DNA of 34,816 nt, taken from the IMG/VR virus record IMGVR_UViG_3300048672_000535, positions 1 to 34,816 of that record, one strand, 5' to 3'. The position numbers were made by a program, and so were the translations under genes. Of the stretch, positions 27,971-34,816 are shown in pieces; positions within the stretch are counted from its first letter, which is position 1; each line of letters begins with the position of its first letter. This DNA is from a virus. The notes beneath the pieces were generated by a model. It had not been told where the DNA came from and did not search any database. It saw only the letters and a program-made list of their open reading frames with translations.

Positions 27971-28294
27971 CTCAACTTTCTGCAACAAATTTGTAACCTC
28001 AGCTTCAGAAGAATCACCCAGGTCTTTCTCACCAGTGGTCACAGCAAAGTCTCCAAACTTAGCCAGACGGAGTCCGGCCTTGTCGTTATCATGAACCACC
28101 ACAACTTTCCTGCCCAATGAATGCAACCAGTTGTATACATCATTAGAAGGGTCATTGCTTAGTACAGCCACAGCAGGATATCCACGGGAAGTTAAGCGAC
28201 ATGCATCGAACACACCTTCGGTGACAAAAACGGCATCAGATCTAAGGTGAAGTGACTCCACACCAAAAACGGCTACGGTTGGAGACTTTCTCAT
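27947..28294 (-). CDS. Toprim-domain protein (second half of a primase-like pair)
   Basis: 115 residues. AVFVTEGVFDACRL near 20-35 has the Toprim Glu in TEG, and VVVVHDNDKAGLRLA near 64-78 has the D-x-D metal motif. The upstream gene overlaps by 4 nt and holds the region that precedes Toprim in longer primases. There is no helicase part. Possibly a primase accessory or a DNA-repair nuclease. Confidence 0.8.
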   Translation of the reverse strand: MRKSPTVAVFGVESLHLRSDAVFVTEGVFDACRLTSRGYPAVAVLSNDPSNDVYNWLHSLGRKVVVVHDNDKAGLRLAKFGDFAVTTGEKDLGDSSEAEVTNLLQKVELLLKSVV

Positions 28295-28488
28295 TGTGAA
28301 GTATCTACCTTCTTTGGGATTATTCTTTTTCTCTTTCCGGCATCAGGGCGATACTGCTGGTAGCCAACCATAGCTCCAGACAAGTTCCAGAGGTAGAAAG
28401 TTGCAACACCTTCTTCTTGATCCAGAACAGGCCGATGCAGTTCCATGTCACAGTGTCGGTTCAGTAAATGTTTAGTCAGATCAGTCAT
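28291..28488 (-). CDS. Toprim partner, N-terminal primase-like fragment, 65 aa
   Basis: Contains VATFYLWNLSGAMVGYQQYRP and KRIIPKKVDTSQ, the pattern found just before the Toprim domain in T7-type primases (GYQxYRP). ATGA overlap with the Toprim gene means the two products are made together. Confidence 0.72.
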   Translation of the reverse strand: MTDLTKHLLNRHCDMELHRPVLDQEEGVATFYLWNLSGAMVGYQQYRPDAGKRKRIIPKKVDTSQ

Positions 28489-28794
28489 ATAGTTCCATTA
28501 CCAACGAGCGACAGGGTACTTCTGAATTATCCTTTTAATATGTCCATTCTATTAGGAAGGGAGTCCCCTGTAAACCCCTCTTAGCTGTTTCACGCTGTTC
28601 TACGATACAATTTTGTTTATCGAGTCTCAGTCCTGATAAATTTCCTTAATCATAGAAATCTAAAGAAAGCTGCGAGAACGACATTTCTGTGTTTTATCGC
28701 AGCTAAGTGATTGATCTATATACACTTTTTTGATCGTTTTTCGGTGGATGATGGGGTGGTCATGGTTTCTATAGGAAAACAGCAGAAACTAAAA
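28489..28794 (-). other. 306-nt intergenic region with an 8-bp hairpin
   Basis: No convincing gene. AGCTGCGA/TCGCAGCT form a hairpin at 28669-28704. AT-rich tracts surround it. It lies between a terminator and the Toprim pair and may hold regulatory or origin functions. Confidence 0.4.
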
Positions 28795-28812
28795 ATCCCC
28801 TAAAGAGGGGAT
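28790..28812 (-). terminator. Rho-independent terminator
   Basis: ATCCCCT/AGGGGAT stem, four-base loop, five T on the minus strand, directly after the hydroxylase gene. Confidence 0.85.
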
Positions 28813-28816
28813 CAAA

Positions 28817-29356
28817 TTATGGGTTCGTTGGTGAATGTTTCAAATCAAACACAAACGTAACTCTGTCTACACCGCCGATGTTATTCGCCCAATGATCTCG
28901 TTTATTATCAAACCAGAAGAAAGTTCCGGGCTGAACTTCCAACCAGTCACCATCACACCAGTAGTTGTAGACACCAGACAGTGAGAAATGGTAGCGGTCC
29001 TTGTTCAGGTAATAATCTCCGTCGTCAACGTGCTGACCTACACCACCACCAGGTGCAAGTTTGAAGAACGCTGCTCGAGAATGTTCTGATGCATTTCTTT
29101 CTTCTAGAAACTTTCGCATCAGTGGAAATTGCCAATAAGCAGGGGTCTTACTGTGAATATCTGAATTCTTGATATTCCCAGGTTTGTCTTCTACTCCCAT
29201 GCAAAGAGGTAAGAACCCATACGGGTCTTTATCACCCCCGATGTCTTGCATCTTCTTCACCATTTGCCAAAGATGCTTGTTCTTTTCTAGTTCTTCTAGA
29301 AAAGGTTTTGTGTCAATACCCGACTCAATGATTCTAATTTTTCCTGTGATTCTCAT
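28817..29356 (-). CDS. Aspartyl/asparaginyl beta-hydroxylase-like dioxygenase
   Basis: 179 residues. AAFFKLAPGGGVGQHVDDGDYY near 95-116 gives the H-x-D iron pair, RYHFSLSGVY follows, then GTFFWFDNKRDHWANN near 143-158 with the distal His, and DRVTFVFDLKH near 164 with the 2-oxoglutarate Arg. This is the order of the Asp/Asn hydroxylase family. The target could be a host protein. Translationally coupled (ATGA) to the 59-aa gene upstream and followed by a terminator. Confidence 0.82.
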   Translation of the reverse strand: MRITGKIRIIESGIDTKPFLEELEKNKHLWQMVKKMQDIGGDKDPYGFLPLCMGVEDKPGNIKNSDIHSKTPAYWQFPLMRKFLEERNASEHSRAAFFKLAPGGGVGQHVDDGDYYLNKDRYHFSLSGVYNYWCDGDWLEVQPGTFFWFDNKRDHWANNIGGVDRVTFVFDLKHSPTNP

Positions 29357-29532
29357 TCTTTACATCCTGTGACTTGGTGTAAAAGTTCATACAGTTCTTT
29401 TTCTATTTCTTGCCTGGTGGTGCCTGCTTTCTCATCCAATGTATCATGCATTCGTCCTTCTCTGCCTTCTGTATAAGCCAGATCCCAGTACTTATCAATC
29501 AACTCCATCAAATGTTCAATAGACGTTGTCAT
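29353..29532 (-). CDS. Small acidic protein, 59 aa
   Basis: Product starts MTTSIEHLMELIDKYWDLA and is helical and acidic throughout, ending HQVTGCKE. Overlaps both neighbours by 4 nt. Resembles small T4-like host-interacting proteins, but I cannot name it. Confidence 0.7.
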   Translation of the reverse strand: MTTSIEHLMELIDKYWDLAYTEGREGRMHDTLDEKAGTTRQEIEKELYELLHQVTGCKE

Positions 29533-29711
29533 ATGTTATCCGTTGGTGTTAGGTTGATAGGTTGTGCGTACGTGCATGCCCGACATATAATTCTTCTCTT
29601 ATATCCGATAAAACAAATTCCACAGACGCAACACAAATTTTGATACTGACCGCTTTCATGATCGTAATCTTCTGTGAAATTTTCAGGTGAATTGTCAGGA
29701 TCTAATGACAC
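29529..29711 (-). CDS. Small zinc-finger protein, 60 aa, GTG start
   Basis: Four-Cys zinc site: LCCVCGICF and IICRAC, separated by IGYKRR. GTG is preceded by GGAGG at 5-nt spacing. N-terminal part acidic. Confidence 0.7.
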   Translation of the reverse strand: MSLDPDNSPENFTEDYDHESGQYQNLCCVCGICFIGYKRRIICRACTYAQPINLTPTDNI

Positions 29712-30033
29712 ATCTTCCTCCGTTACTGTCAGCCCATTCTTTTAGGGCGCCGACGAATTTATCAAAAGCTGCATCGCGCTTTTCATCTGATGAAAACACC
29801 ATACTACCGGACCTTGGTTCTTCTAGATACTTTGCACCAAGCAACCAGATTCGCTCAGTCTGAATGTCCATCCGGGAACGGCTGATCACTTCGTATCCAT
29901 TTGAAGCAACGAACTTGAAGTATTCCCCATCGTCATCGCCCATATAGATTGTTCTTGGGTGCTGTCGGATAATGTCGAACGTCAACCGTCTGGTAGTTTT
30001 AATCAACCGACATTCTAAAATGATTTCACTCAT
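29695..30033 (-). CDS. Hypothetical protein, 112 aa
   Basis: Beta-rich N-terminal half (RRLTFDIIRQHPRTIYMGDDDGE), helical C-terminal half (DAAFDKFVGALKEWADS). 17-nt overlap with the zinc-finger gene. Not recognised. Confidence 0.65.
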   Translation of the reverse strand: MSEIILECRLIKTTRRLTFDIIRQHPRTIYMGDDDGEYFKFVASNGYEVISRSRMDIQTERIWLLGAKYLEEPRSGSMVFSSDEKRDAAFDKFVGALKEWADSNGGRCVIRS

Positions 30034-30415
30034 CTATTAACTTCCTCAAGCTTGAAATTTTGTTCTGATTCTGCAAGATCTCTTCAGTAAGTCGAACGAT
30101 TTCACGCTGGAGATACTCGTTGCGTCGAGCCAGATTATTCGCCCGTTCATGTTGACGCGTCTCTTTTGCTGCAACAATTGGATTATCCGAATGCAACAAA
30201 CACAACGGAAACAAATAATCTTCAGTTTCCCACCCATCATCATCAGAATATTCCGCTGTCAAACATACAGTATCGCCGTCAATATAAGCAGTGGTTGGAG
30301 TTGGATAAATTTCCGGTTTGCTCAAATACGCTTTGAGAACTTCTATCAAATAATCAATGTTTTCTGTCAATATCGAGAATCTGAGATTCGTCGGGTCTTT
30401 AAAATCGATGGTCAT
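30026..30415 (-). CDS. Hypothetical protein with C-terminal coiled coil, 129 aa
   Basis: ATG preceded by GGGAG. Product MTIDFKDPTNLRFSI..., beta-rich start, then a leucine-type coiled coil NEYLQREIVRLTEEILQNQ (shortened). May dimerise. Not recognised. Confidence 0.65.
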   Translation of the reverse strand: MTIDFKDPTNLRFSILTENIDYLIEVLKAYLSKPEIYPTPTTAYIDGDTVCLTAEYSDDDGWETEDYLFPLCLLHSDNPIVAAKETRQHERANNLARRNEYLQREIVRLTEEILQNQNKISSLRKLIDE

Positions 30416-30469
30416 TTCTGCTCCCAGTATTTGTGCCATGCTTCTGCTGATTTTTCAGTGTGCCATCAT

Positions 30470-30766
30470 TCATTTCGCAATTTCCTCCGTGTCTTTCAGC
30501 ACCTGTTCAGCAATAATTTGAGCGGATGCGTGGCACCCAGCATCGAAGAATTTTTTGGCTTGCTTGTCCATATCGATGTACATTTCCAATGTTTTGCGTA
30601 GCTTATCAATCGAATTTTGATTTGTCTGAACTTCTGATTCTAGATCGTCAATTCGGTCAAACAACTGCTTCACAAGTTCTGAATTGACTGTCCCCGGCGC
30701 GAAGTTGATTGCTTGTTTAACCTGATCGATTGCCAATTGACTGAAAGGTTTATCGACGTGTGTCAT
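30470..30766 (-). CDS. Coiled-coil protein, 98 aa
   Basis: Central helix SELVKQLFDRIDDLESEV and KLRKTLEMYIDM. It ends AEQVLKDTEEIAK, nearly the same as the end of the next gene upstream (KQVLKDTANI), so the two are probably diverged duplicates. Confidence 0.65.
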   Translation of the reverse strand: MTHVDKPFSQLAIDQVKQAINFAPGTVNSELVKQLFDRIDDLESEVQTNQNSIDKLRKTLEMYIDMDKQAKKFFDAGCHASAQIIAEQVLKDTEEIAK

Positions 30767-30999
30767 ATGTTCGCCGTGTCTTTGAGCACTTGCTTTGATT
30801 TGATCTGTGATGGATCAGGAAGTCGGTAGTCTATTGCCTCAAGCAATTCAGTATAAGCAACTGACCCTTCCAATACCTCACGCAATTTAACAATCGCTTT
30901 TTGCTGCTTTCTGATGACTTCGGCTGCGTCATGCATATAGGTGTCATATCCCGTTTCGAGATATTCAGCTAGTTCGATTGGTGTCATGTCAGTGCTCAT
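30763..30999 (-). CDS. Helical protein, 78 aa, paralogue-like
   Basis: Starts MSTDMTPIELAEYLETGY. Contains AAEVIRKQQKAIVKLREVL, then DYRLPDPSQIKSKQVLKDT. ATGA overlap with the 98-aa gene. Confidence 0.65.
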   Translation of the reverse strand: MSTDMTPIELAEYLETGYDTYMHDAAEVIRKQQKAIVKLREVLEGSVAYTELLEAIDYRLPDPSQIKSKQVLKDTANI

Positions 31000-31002
31000 A
31001 AA

Positions 31003-31464
31003 TTAATTGTTCGCATCAATACCAAGCGTAGCCATGTAATCAACCAACTTCTGACGTTGTTCTTTCAGTGCAACCAGCATAATTTTTCGGTCAATCTGAA
31101 CATCTACTGTCCCGCATTTAACATGCCTCATTTCAACGTATGCGGGACCGGGCACTTTTTTGTAGTGTTCAATCAACTGATCAAGATTTTCAATTTCATT
31201 GATAGTCAGTTTGAGATTGATCAGGGCAGTTTTGTTGTCTTTAAGAGAAATCATTTTGGTTTCCTTTGTTGATTCAACCAGTTCGAAGTTTCTTGCTGCC
31301 CAGTAACCATTTGCGATGAGAATTGTCTGAGTGCCATCAATATCTGTTGATATTTTATCAACTGTATATACACATGTGGGATCGCTATCGGGTCCAATTT
31401 CCACGAGCCACACGGTATAGTCTTCATTTTGGATGCGTTTAACTTTGTCGCCTACTTTGAACAT
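31003..31464 (-). CDS. Hypothetical protein, 153 aa
   Basis: First ~60 residues form an SH3/KOW-like beta barrel (MFKVGDKVKRIQ, then VYTVDKISTD). From residue 70 a helical domain follows (IENLDQLIEHYKKVPG, LKEQRQKLVDYMATLG). Possibly two fused small domains. Driven by the promoter downstream of nadV. Confidence 0.65.
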   Translation of the reverse strand: MFKVGDKVKRIQNEDYTVWLVEIGPDSDPTCVYTVDKISTDIDGTQTILIANGYWAARNFELVESTKETKMISLKDNKTALINLKLTINEIENLDQLIEHYKKVPGPAYVEMRHVKCGTVDVQIDRKIMLVALKEQRQKLVDYMATLGIDANN

Positions 31465-31499
31465 TTTGAAACTCCTTCGATGTTTGTGTTGTTAGATGA

Positions 31500-31524
31500 A
31501 TTATAACACAAAAATGAATAAAAG
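31500..31524 (-). promoter_or_regulatory. Promoter overlapping the nadV terminator
   Basis: Minus strand GGCTTTTATTCA, spacer, GTGTTATAAT. The T-tract of the terminator serves as the CTTTTATT box. Confidence 0.75.
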
Positions 31525-31538
31525 CCCTGAAGGGCTTT
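31521..31538 (-). terminator. Terminator of nadV
   Basis: AAAGCCC/GGGCTTT stem with a TTCA loop followed by TTTATT on the minus strand, right after the nadV stop. Confidence 0.75.
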
Positions 31539-31541
31539 ATT

Positions 31542-32921
31542 TTATTTGTTGGAGTTTGCTCGAACCTCGTCAAACTTGATCTGGTTATAACAATTTCCGT
31601 TGTAGTACCGAAGTTTCAGCATATTCGCTTCACCTTCTGGCACACCTTCAAGAGTAGAAGTAACTGTGAAGTCTTCAGCCACGCTGAACATACCTGACAT
31701 GGACTTCTTACCAGAGTCTGTGATTGGATCTTTCGCCACAGGACCCCATTCACCATTGATACGAGCAGCAGATGCCTTCATAGCAAAACTATAGGTATCG
31801 CGTGTCAGTCCTTGCAAGAGAGACCCACCTGCACCAAAGGCCAAGTTATCAGCCGAATACCCCATGGTGTCAACAATCATTCGCAGAATAGATCGGATCG
31901 TCATCTTGTTGATGCCGTCGCCCCAAATAAAGCGAACATTGTTCAGGACTTTGTACCCTTTGTCATTCAGTGTAAACCCGAAGCGCTGAGCAGCAGAGCT
32001 GATCAAAGTAGGAAGAACTTCCAGTGGATCACCAGAGTCTGGACGGATAACCAAAGTACCACCCGAACTGACAACCAAGTCTTTCAACTCACCACCCCAG
32101 ATATTTGACACTGCGTTGTAGATGTCATAGCTATCAGACACTACGGCATAGATAGAACCGGGCTTGGAGAATTGCTTCACCATATTTTCATATGCCAATG
32201 CTTCCGATCCACGACCCCAGCTTGTGATCGTCGAGTGTTCAGCGGCTGGGATCGACCACCCTGTCGCGTAGATGTCGGCATCATAGAACTTCGATGCACC
32301 AAAGATGCCAGCAACGGTGTCAGTGCCCATGAAGTTGATCAAGTGCGCAGCAGCACCAACTTCAGCGGATTCGTAAGAAGACACACCACGGAAGCCAAAG
32401 TCGTGCAGCTTGAAAGGGAGACCAGCAATATCGCCTGACTTGTCCAGGTAGTCGGCGATGATCTGCTTGATTTCCCATGAGTTGGTCGCAACAGTCGAAC
32501 CATACCACACGTCACGCAACATGGCGGTTTCAACCCAAGTCGTCAGCCAGAAGCAACGTGGATCAGTATTAACCACAGTTACAACAGGCGTTTTTGCTGG
32601 AACCACCAAACCTTCATCAATACCGAATACCATCAGTGGTAAGAAACCTTTGTGAGCATCAACGATGTAGAGCCAATCTTCAGTGTTGAACGGTTCCCCA
32701 TGAGCAGTCCAGAACTTTTCTGCTGCCAGAACTTCTTCGCGGGTAACAGGAACCGCCAGAATTTCTCGGATGAACTTCTGCAAACCGAAGTTGACGATTT
32801 TGTCTCCAGATCGAGGAGTGACATAGCTGTAGATGTACTCAGTGCCAGGAGGATACTGCTTTGCCATCGAAACTTTGTAGCTGTCGGTGTTGAAGACGAT
32901 TGATTTGAAATTTGTAGTCAT
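31542..32921 (-). CDS. nadV: Nicotinamide phosphoribosyltransferase
   Basis: 459 residues, close to the usual NadV length. It joins nicotinamide with PRPP to give NMN, restoring NAD during infection. Motifs in order: NTDSYKVSMAKQYPPGTEY at the start, KLHDFGFRGVSSYESA near 167, GTDTVAGI near 199, VVSDSYDIYNAVS near 261, LVIRPDSGDP near 290 (PRPP/ribose contacts), GDGI near 335 and FGAGGSLLQ near 362. Several T4-like and Vibrio phages carry nadV, often next to natV, which I do not see here. No TAG codons. Ends in a terminator. Confidence 0.95.
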   Translation of the reverse strand: MTTNFKSIVFNTDSYKVSMAKQYPPGTEYIYSYVTPRSGDKIVNFGLQKFIREILAVPVTREEVLAAEKFWTAHGEPFNTEDWLYIVDAHKGFLPLMVFGIDEGLVVPAKTPVVTVVNTDPRCFWLTTWVETAMLRDVWYGSTVATNSWEIKQIIADYLDKSGDIAGLPFKLHDFGFRGVSSYESAEVGAAAHLINFMGTDTVAGIFGASKFYDADIYATGWSIPAAEHSTITSWGRGSEALAYENMVKQFSKPGSIYAVVSDSYDIYNAVSNIWGGELKDLVVSSGGTLVIRPDSGDPLEVLPTLISSAAQRFGFTLNDKGYKVLNNVRFIWGDGINKMTIRSILRMIVDTMGYSADNLAFGAGGSLLQGLTRDTYSFAMKASAARINGEWGPVAKDPITDSGKKSMSGMFSVAEDFTVTSTLEGVPEGEANMLKLRYYNGNCYNQIKFDEVRANSNK

Positions 32922-32982
32922 TTGAAACTCCTTCTGTTTAGACTATTTCTGATCTTTGATTATAGGTGATCAGAGAACCTAA

Positions 32983-33273
32983 TTAGCGATTGTGTGGGTT
33001 TGTTTCCAGAACATAGTCTTGCCAACCGCGATTTGGTGGTTTAGGCATGTCCCATGGTCTAGCAGATTGGGTTGGGTCTTTGTATTCCTGTTGTGATGTG
33101 ACCTGTTTGTTGCAAAGTGGACATGCAACTTCGAGCCAAGGTCCGTCTCGTTGATCCGATCCGGCTTTGCAATCTTTTTTCTGTGCAGTAAATTCCGTTG
33201 CACAGTTATTGCAACCAAATTTATATGTGACTTCTTCTGGGAGTCTACCCTGCTTGAGGATTTTGATAGTCAT
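32983..33273 (-). CDS. Zinc-ribbon protein, 96 aa
   Basis: Two CxxC pairs, KFGCNNCATEF and VACPLCNKQV, form a zinc ribbon. The N-terminus is a strand (MTIKILKQGRLPEEVTYK), the C-terminus is rich in Pro and Trp. ATGA overlap with the 67-aa gene. Confidence 0.72.
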   Translation of the reverse strand: MTIKILKQGRLPEEVTYKFGCNNCATEFTAQKKDCKAGSDQRDGPWLEVACPLCNKQVTSQQEYKDPTQSARPWDMPKPPNRGWQDYVLETNPHNR

Positions 33274-33473
33274 TTGTATGTGATCGCTTCAATCTGTGTC
33301 ATGTCAAGTGCTGCGCCGTGCAAGCGCTCGGCTGGCAAGTATTTCATATACCAATGTCGTTTGATATCTATAGCACCAATGTTACCGGTTGTATGGTGTG
33401 GAGTGATGAGAACATCTTTAACGCCACGAAGAATAATGACGCTACCGCTTTTCATATAAATTCGAACTCGCAT
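33270..33473 (-). CDS. Hypothetical protein, 67 aa
   Basis: Beta-rich (RVRIYMKSGSVIILRGV). GGAGTTGC precedes the ATG. An earlier ATG six bases after the promoter opens a 19-codon frame that overlaps this start and ends in TAG. Confidence 0.62.
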   Translation of the reverse strand: MRVRIYMKSGSVIILRGVKDVLITPHHTTGNIGAIDIKRHWYMKYLPAERLHGAALDMTQIEAITYK

Positions 33474-33504
33474 TTTGCAACTCCTGCACCGTTTGCATGT
33501 GTCT

Positions 33505-33529
33505 ATTATATCACAACTTTGAATTAAAG
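33505..33529 (-). promoter_or_regulatory. Promoter
   Basis: Minus strand CTTTAATT, spacer, GTGATATAAT, ATG after six bases. Confidence 0.7.
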
Positions 33530-33590
33530 TCCAGCAGATTTTTCTAACAAAGTTCTAATCTGCTCAATGATTTTGCTTCGATGTTCATAT

Positions 33591-33902
33591 TCAACCTTTA
33601 GAGATTCGATATTTCACAATTGTCCAATCCTTACCTTCTTGAATCCAAGGTGCTGTATAGCTGCGCAGGTTGCAACTATAAACACTACCATCAAGAAACA
33701 TGTGATCAATAATCGTTCCAGCCGGAAATTCCGTTGGGCAATGTTCTTTGTTCCAGTCGGGCGGAACATCAATCCATTCAACGTTGGAGCCTTCAACGGT
33801 CAATACAATTGTCGAATCAAGTGGGAAGCCACAATGCGCAGCAATGATGCGATGAAGTTCAGTTTGTGTCAGGGAAACTTTGTATTCGATGTTGATGTTC
33901 AT
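33591..33902 (-). CDS. Hypothetical protein, 103 aa
   Basis: N-terminal helix SLTQTELHRIIAAHCGFP, then beta-rich with VEWIDVPPDW. Not recognised. It lies 12 nt after the 80-aa gene. Confidence 0.65.
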   Translation of the reverse strand: MNINIEYKVSLTQTELHRIIAAHCGFPLDSTIVLTVEGSNVEWIDVPPDWNKEHCPTEFPAGTIIDHMFLDGSVYSCNLRSYTAPWIQEGKDWTIVKYRISKG

Positions 33903-33914
33903 TTTTGAATCTCT

Positions 33915-34157
33915 TCAGATTGCCATGTACCAAATTGTACCAATTCCACACGCAGCGGCTAGTACCAGTGAGATATTTGTCGAAATTCGGCCCCGTTTGC
34001 CATAGTCTCCATATCGCTTGGAAATCAAATTATGAGCGGTCAACATCACCACAAAGAACACAAAAATCCCACAAATTACTGGAAAGAAATCAGCCGACAT
34101 GACAAAGTGCCACATCGCAGCTTCCATTGGGTTACGGTAAACGATCACTTCTTGCAT
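33915..34157 (-). CDS. Membrane protein, 80 aa
   Basis: Two hydrophobic helices, ADFFPVICGIFVFFVVML (residues 22-39) and ISLVLAAACGIGTIWYM near the end, with a basic loop SKRYGDYGKRGR between them. First gene after its promoter. Confidence 0.65.
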   Translation of the reverse strand: MQEVIVYRNPMEAAMWHFVMSADFFPVICGIFVFFVVMLTAHNLISKRYGDYGKRGRISTNISLVLAAACGIGTIWYMAI

Positions 34158-34170
34158 TTTCGAAACTCCT

Positions 34171-34332
34171 TCAAATTTGTTTGTGTAGAAGTATTATACC
34201 ACACACTTCAATTAAAGTTCGGCATCGTAGATTTTTATATCTCTGGACGCATCGTTCCCAAAAATGCTCGGTGAACGAGAACCCAACAATCGGACTCTGC
34301 ACTTCATTAAACAGTTTGGTTGGGAGATCCAT
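34171..34332 (-). CDS. Downstream part of a probably frameshifted gene, 53 aa
   Basis: Starts MDLPTKLFNEVQSPIVGFSF, then TEHFWERCVQRYKNL. It begins 3 nt after the stop of the next gene upstream, and reading back in this frame gives GIGHFLI, which joins smoothly to the upstream product if one base is dropped. Contains the next promoter in its last codons. Confidence 0.5.
   Translation of the reverse strand: MDLPTKLFNEVQSPIVGFSFTEHFWERCVQRYKNLRCRTLIEVCGIILLHKQI
34193..34217 (-). promoter_or_regulatory. Promoter
   Basis: Minus strand CTTTAATT, spacer, GTGGTATAAT, 35 nt before the 80-aa gene. Confidence 0.65.
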
Positions 34333-34334
34333 TA

Positions 34335-34451
34335 TCAAGAAATGTCCAATCCCTTGACTGGATTTATTGGAAACACACCCTCAATCCATTTTCGCCTAAC
34401 TTCATATTTTCCTTTCCGTTTCACCATAATGAATTCATAAAAATGTTTCAT
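34335..34451 (-). CDS. Upstream part of a probably frameshifted gene, 38 aa
   Basis: MKHFYEFIMVKRKGKYEVRR followed by KWIEGVFPINPVKG, then LDIS and TGA. The tail after VKG looks out of frame. Confidence 0.5.
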   Translation of the reverse strand: MKHFYEFIMVKRKGKYEVRRKWIEGVFPINPVKGLDIS

Positions 34452-34452
34452 T

Positions 34453-34816
34453 TTACCAACCTTCCATTGGGTGTTCCAGATAGACCTGAACTTGTTTGCG
34501 GATTTCATTGGTCACGTTCTTGATCCGACCTGTATTGAAACTGACGCGGATGAACCAGCGCCATCCGGGTGCGACAGCAGCCGTTGCTTGATGGAACACT
34601 CGGTCATCGAAGCCGATGTAAACTCCCGAGGGAGCCAAAACACTCTGCATTTTACCGGACTTTACCGCAGCATCAACTTCACTGTGCCACTGCTTGTAGA
34701 TGACACCTTCTTCTGGAACTTCCAGTTCAATGTGACCAACAGCAAATTGAGTAGGGCAGATGTCGCCATTCACCAACCCCATTACATGCGAAGAACGGTA
34801 TTCTGGAGTAATGTAG
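34453..34816 (-). CDS. Hypothetical protein, incomplete at the window edge
   Basis: At least 120 residues, frame open at the right edge. Contains PSGVYIGFDDRVFHQATAAV, then APGWRWFIRVSF and NEIRKQVQVYLEHPMEGW. The pattern H-Q-A-T-x-A...R-W-F-I-R looks like the distal His/Arg strand of a phage double-stranded beta-helix (2OG-type) protein, but the first metal motif is not visible. Function uncertain. Confidence 0.6.
   Translation of the reverse strand, partial: YITPEYRSSHVMGLVNGDICPTQFAVGHIELEVPEEGVIYKQWHSEVDAAVKSGKMQSVLAPSGVYIGFDDRVFHQATAAVAPGWRWFIRVSFNTGRIKNVTNEIRKQVQVYLEHPMEGW

Noticed and set aside
28600-28770. A frame starting MTTPSSTEKRSKK with TAG after 15 codons
   Set aside because: No ribosome site and no family resemblance; the region is better described as intergenic with a hairpin.
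33530-33590. A short frame resembling SLKVEYEHRSKIIEQIRTLL
   Set aside because: Helical and plausible, but it has no start codon after the preceding in-frame stop.

Overview
This window reads as part of a large T4-related lytic phage genome (a myovirus of a Gram-negative host). The evidence is a T4-type topoisomerase II large subunit, T4-style late promoters (TATAAATA), dense ATGA-overlapped small genes nearly all on the minus strand, a NadV-type nicotinamide phosphoribosyltransferase, an omega-like RNA polymerase subunit, four homing endonucleases and a very large tRNA array. The host cannot be named from this sequence.

Layout, left to right. 1-1231: topoisomerase, with an HNH homing endonuclease (HEG1) behind its start. 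2.4-13.3 kb: early/middle operons of small genes, including a phosphatase-like protein, an AAA+ ATPase, a nucleoside deoxyribosyltransferase-like enzyme, an SPFH lipoprotein, a SleB-like cell-wall hydrolase, an HD protein and an omega-like subunit. 13.36 kb: an amber-suppressor tRNA-Ser(CUA) with a structured leader. 13.8-18.8 kb: more small genes, with a homing element that splits a tRNA gene. 18.9-24.2 kb: about 30 tRNAs, a circularly permuted tmRNA (tag ANADTYLMAA), two more homing endonucleases and a second split tRNA. 24.2-25.4 kb: non-coding units closed by long perfect stems. 25.5-28.3 kb: late-type and host-takeover genes, two of them rich in TAG codons. 28.3-34.8 kb: a Toprim pair, a hydroxylase, small proteins, NadV, and an incomplete gene at the right edge.

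Three connected observations stand out. (1) TAG is almost certainly a sense codon. Fourteen in-frame TAG codons occur in six genes, no intact gene I called ends in TAG, and the phage carries a CUA tRNA whose long variable arm and U73 match its own three tRNA-Ser genes, so TAG most likely means Ser. TAG codons are confined to homing endonucleases and two late-looking genes; topoisomerase, AAA+, NadV and the other early genes have none. (2) About half of the tRNAs break the universal T-loop consensus in a covarying way: positions 54/58 are U/A, A/U or G/G, and position 55 U or G tracks position 18 G or A. (3) Twice, a tRNA gene is split into complementary halves by an insert that holds a homing endonuclease plus a complete tRNA.

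Minus-strand transcription is driven by about 20 copies of one promoter (CTTTTATT box, 11 nt, TGNTATAAT). In nine of them the first ATG lies 6-7 nt after the -10 box, which predicts leaderless mRNAs.
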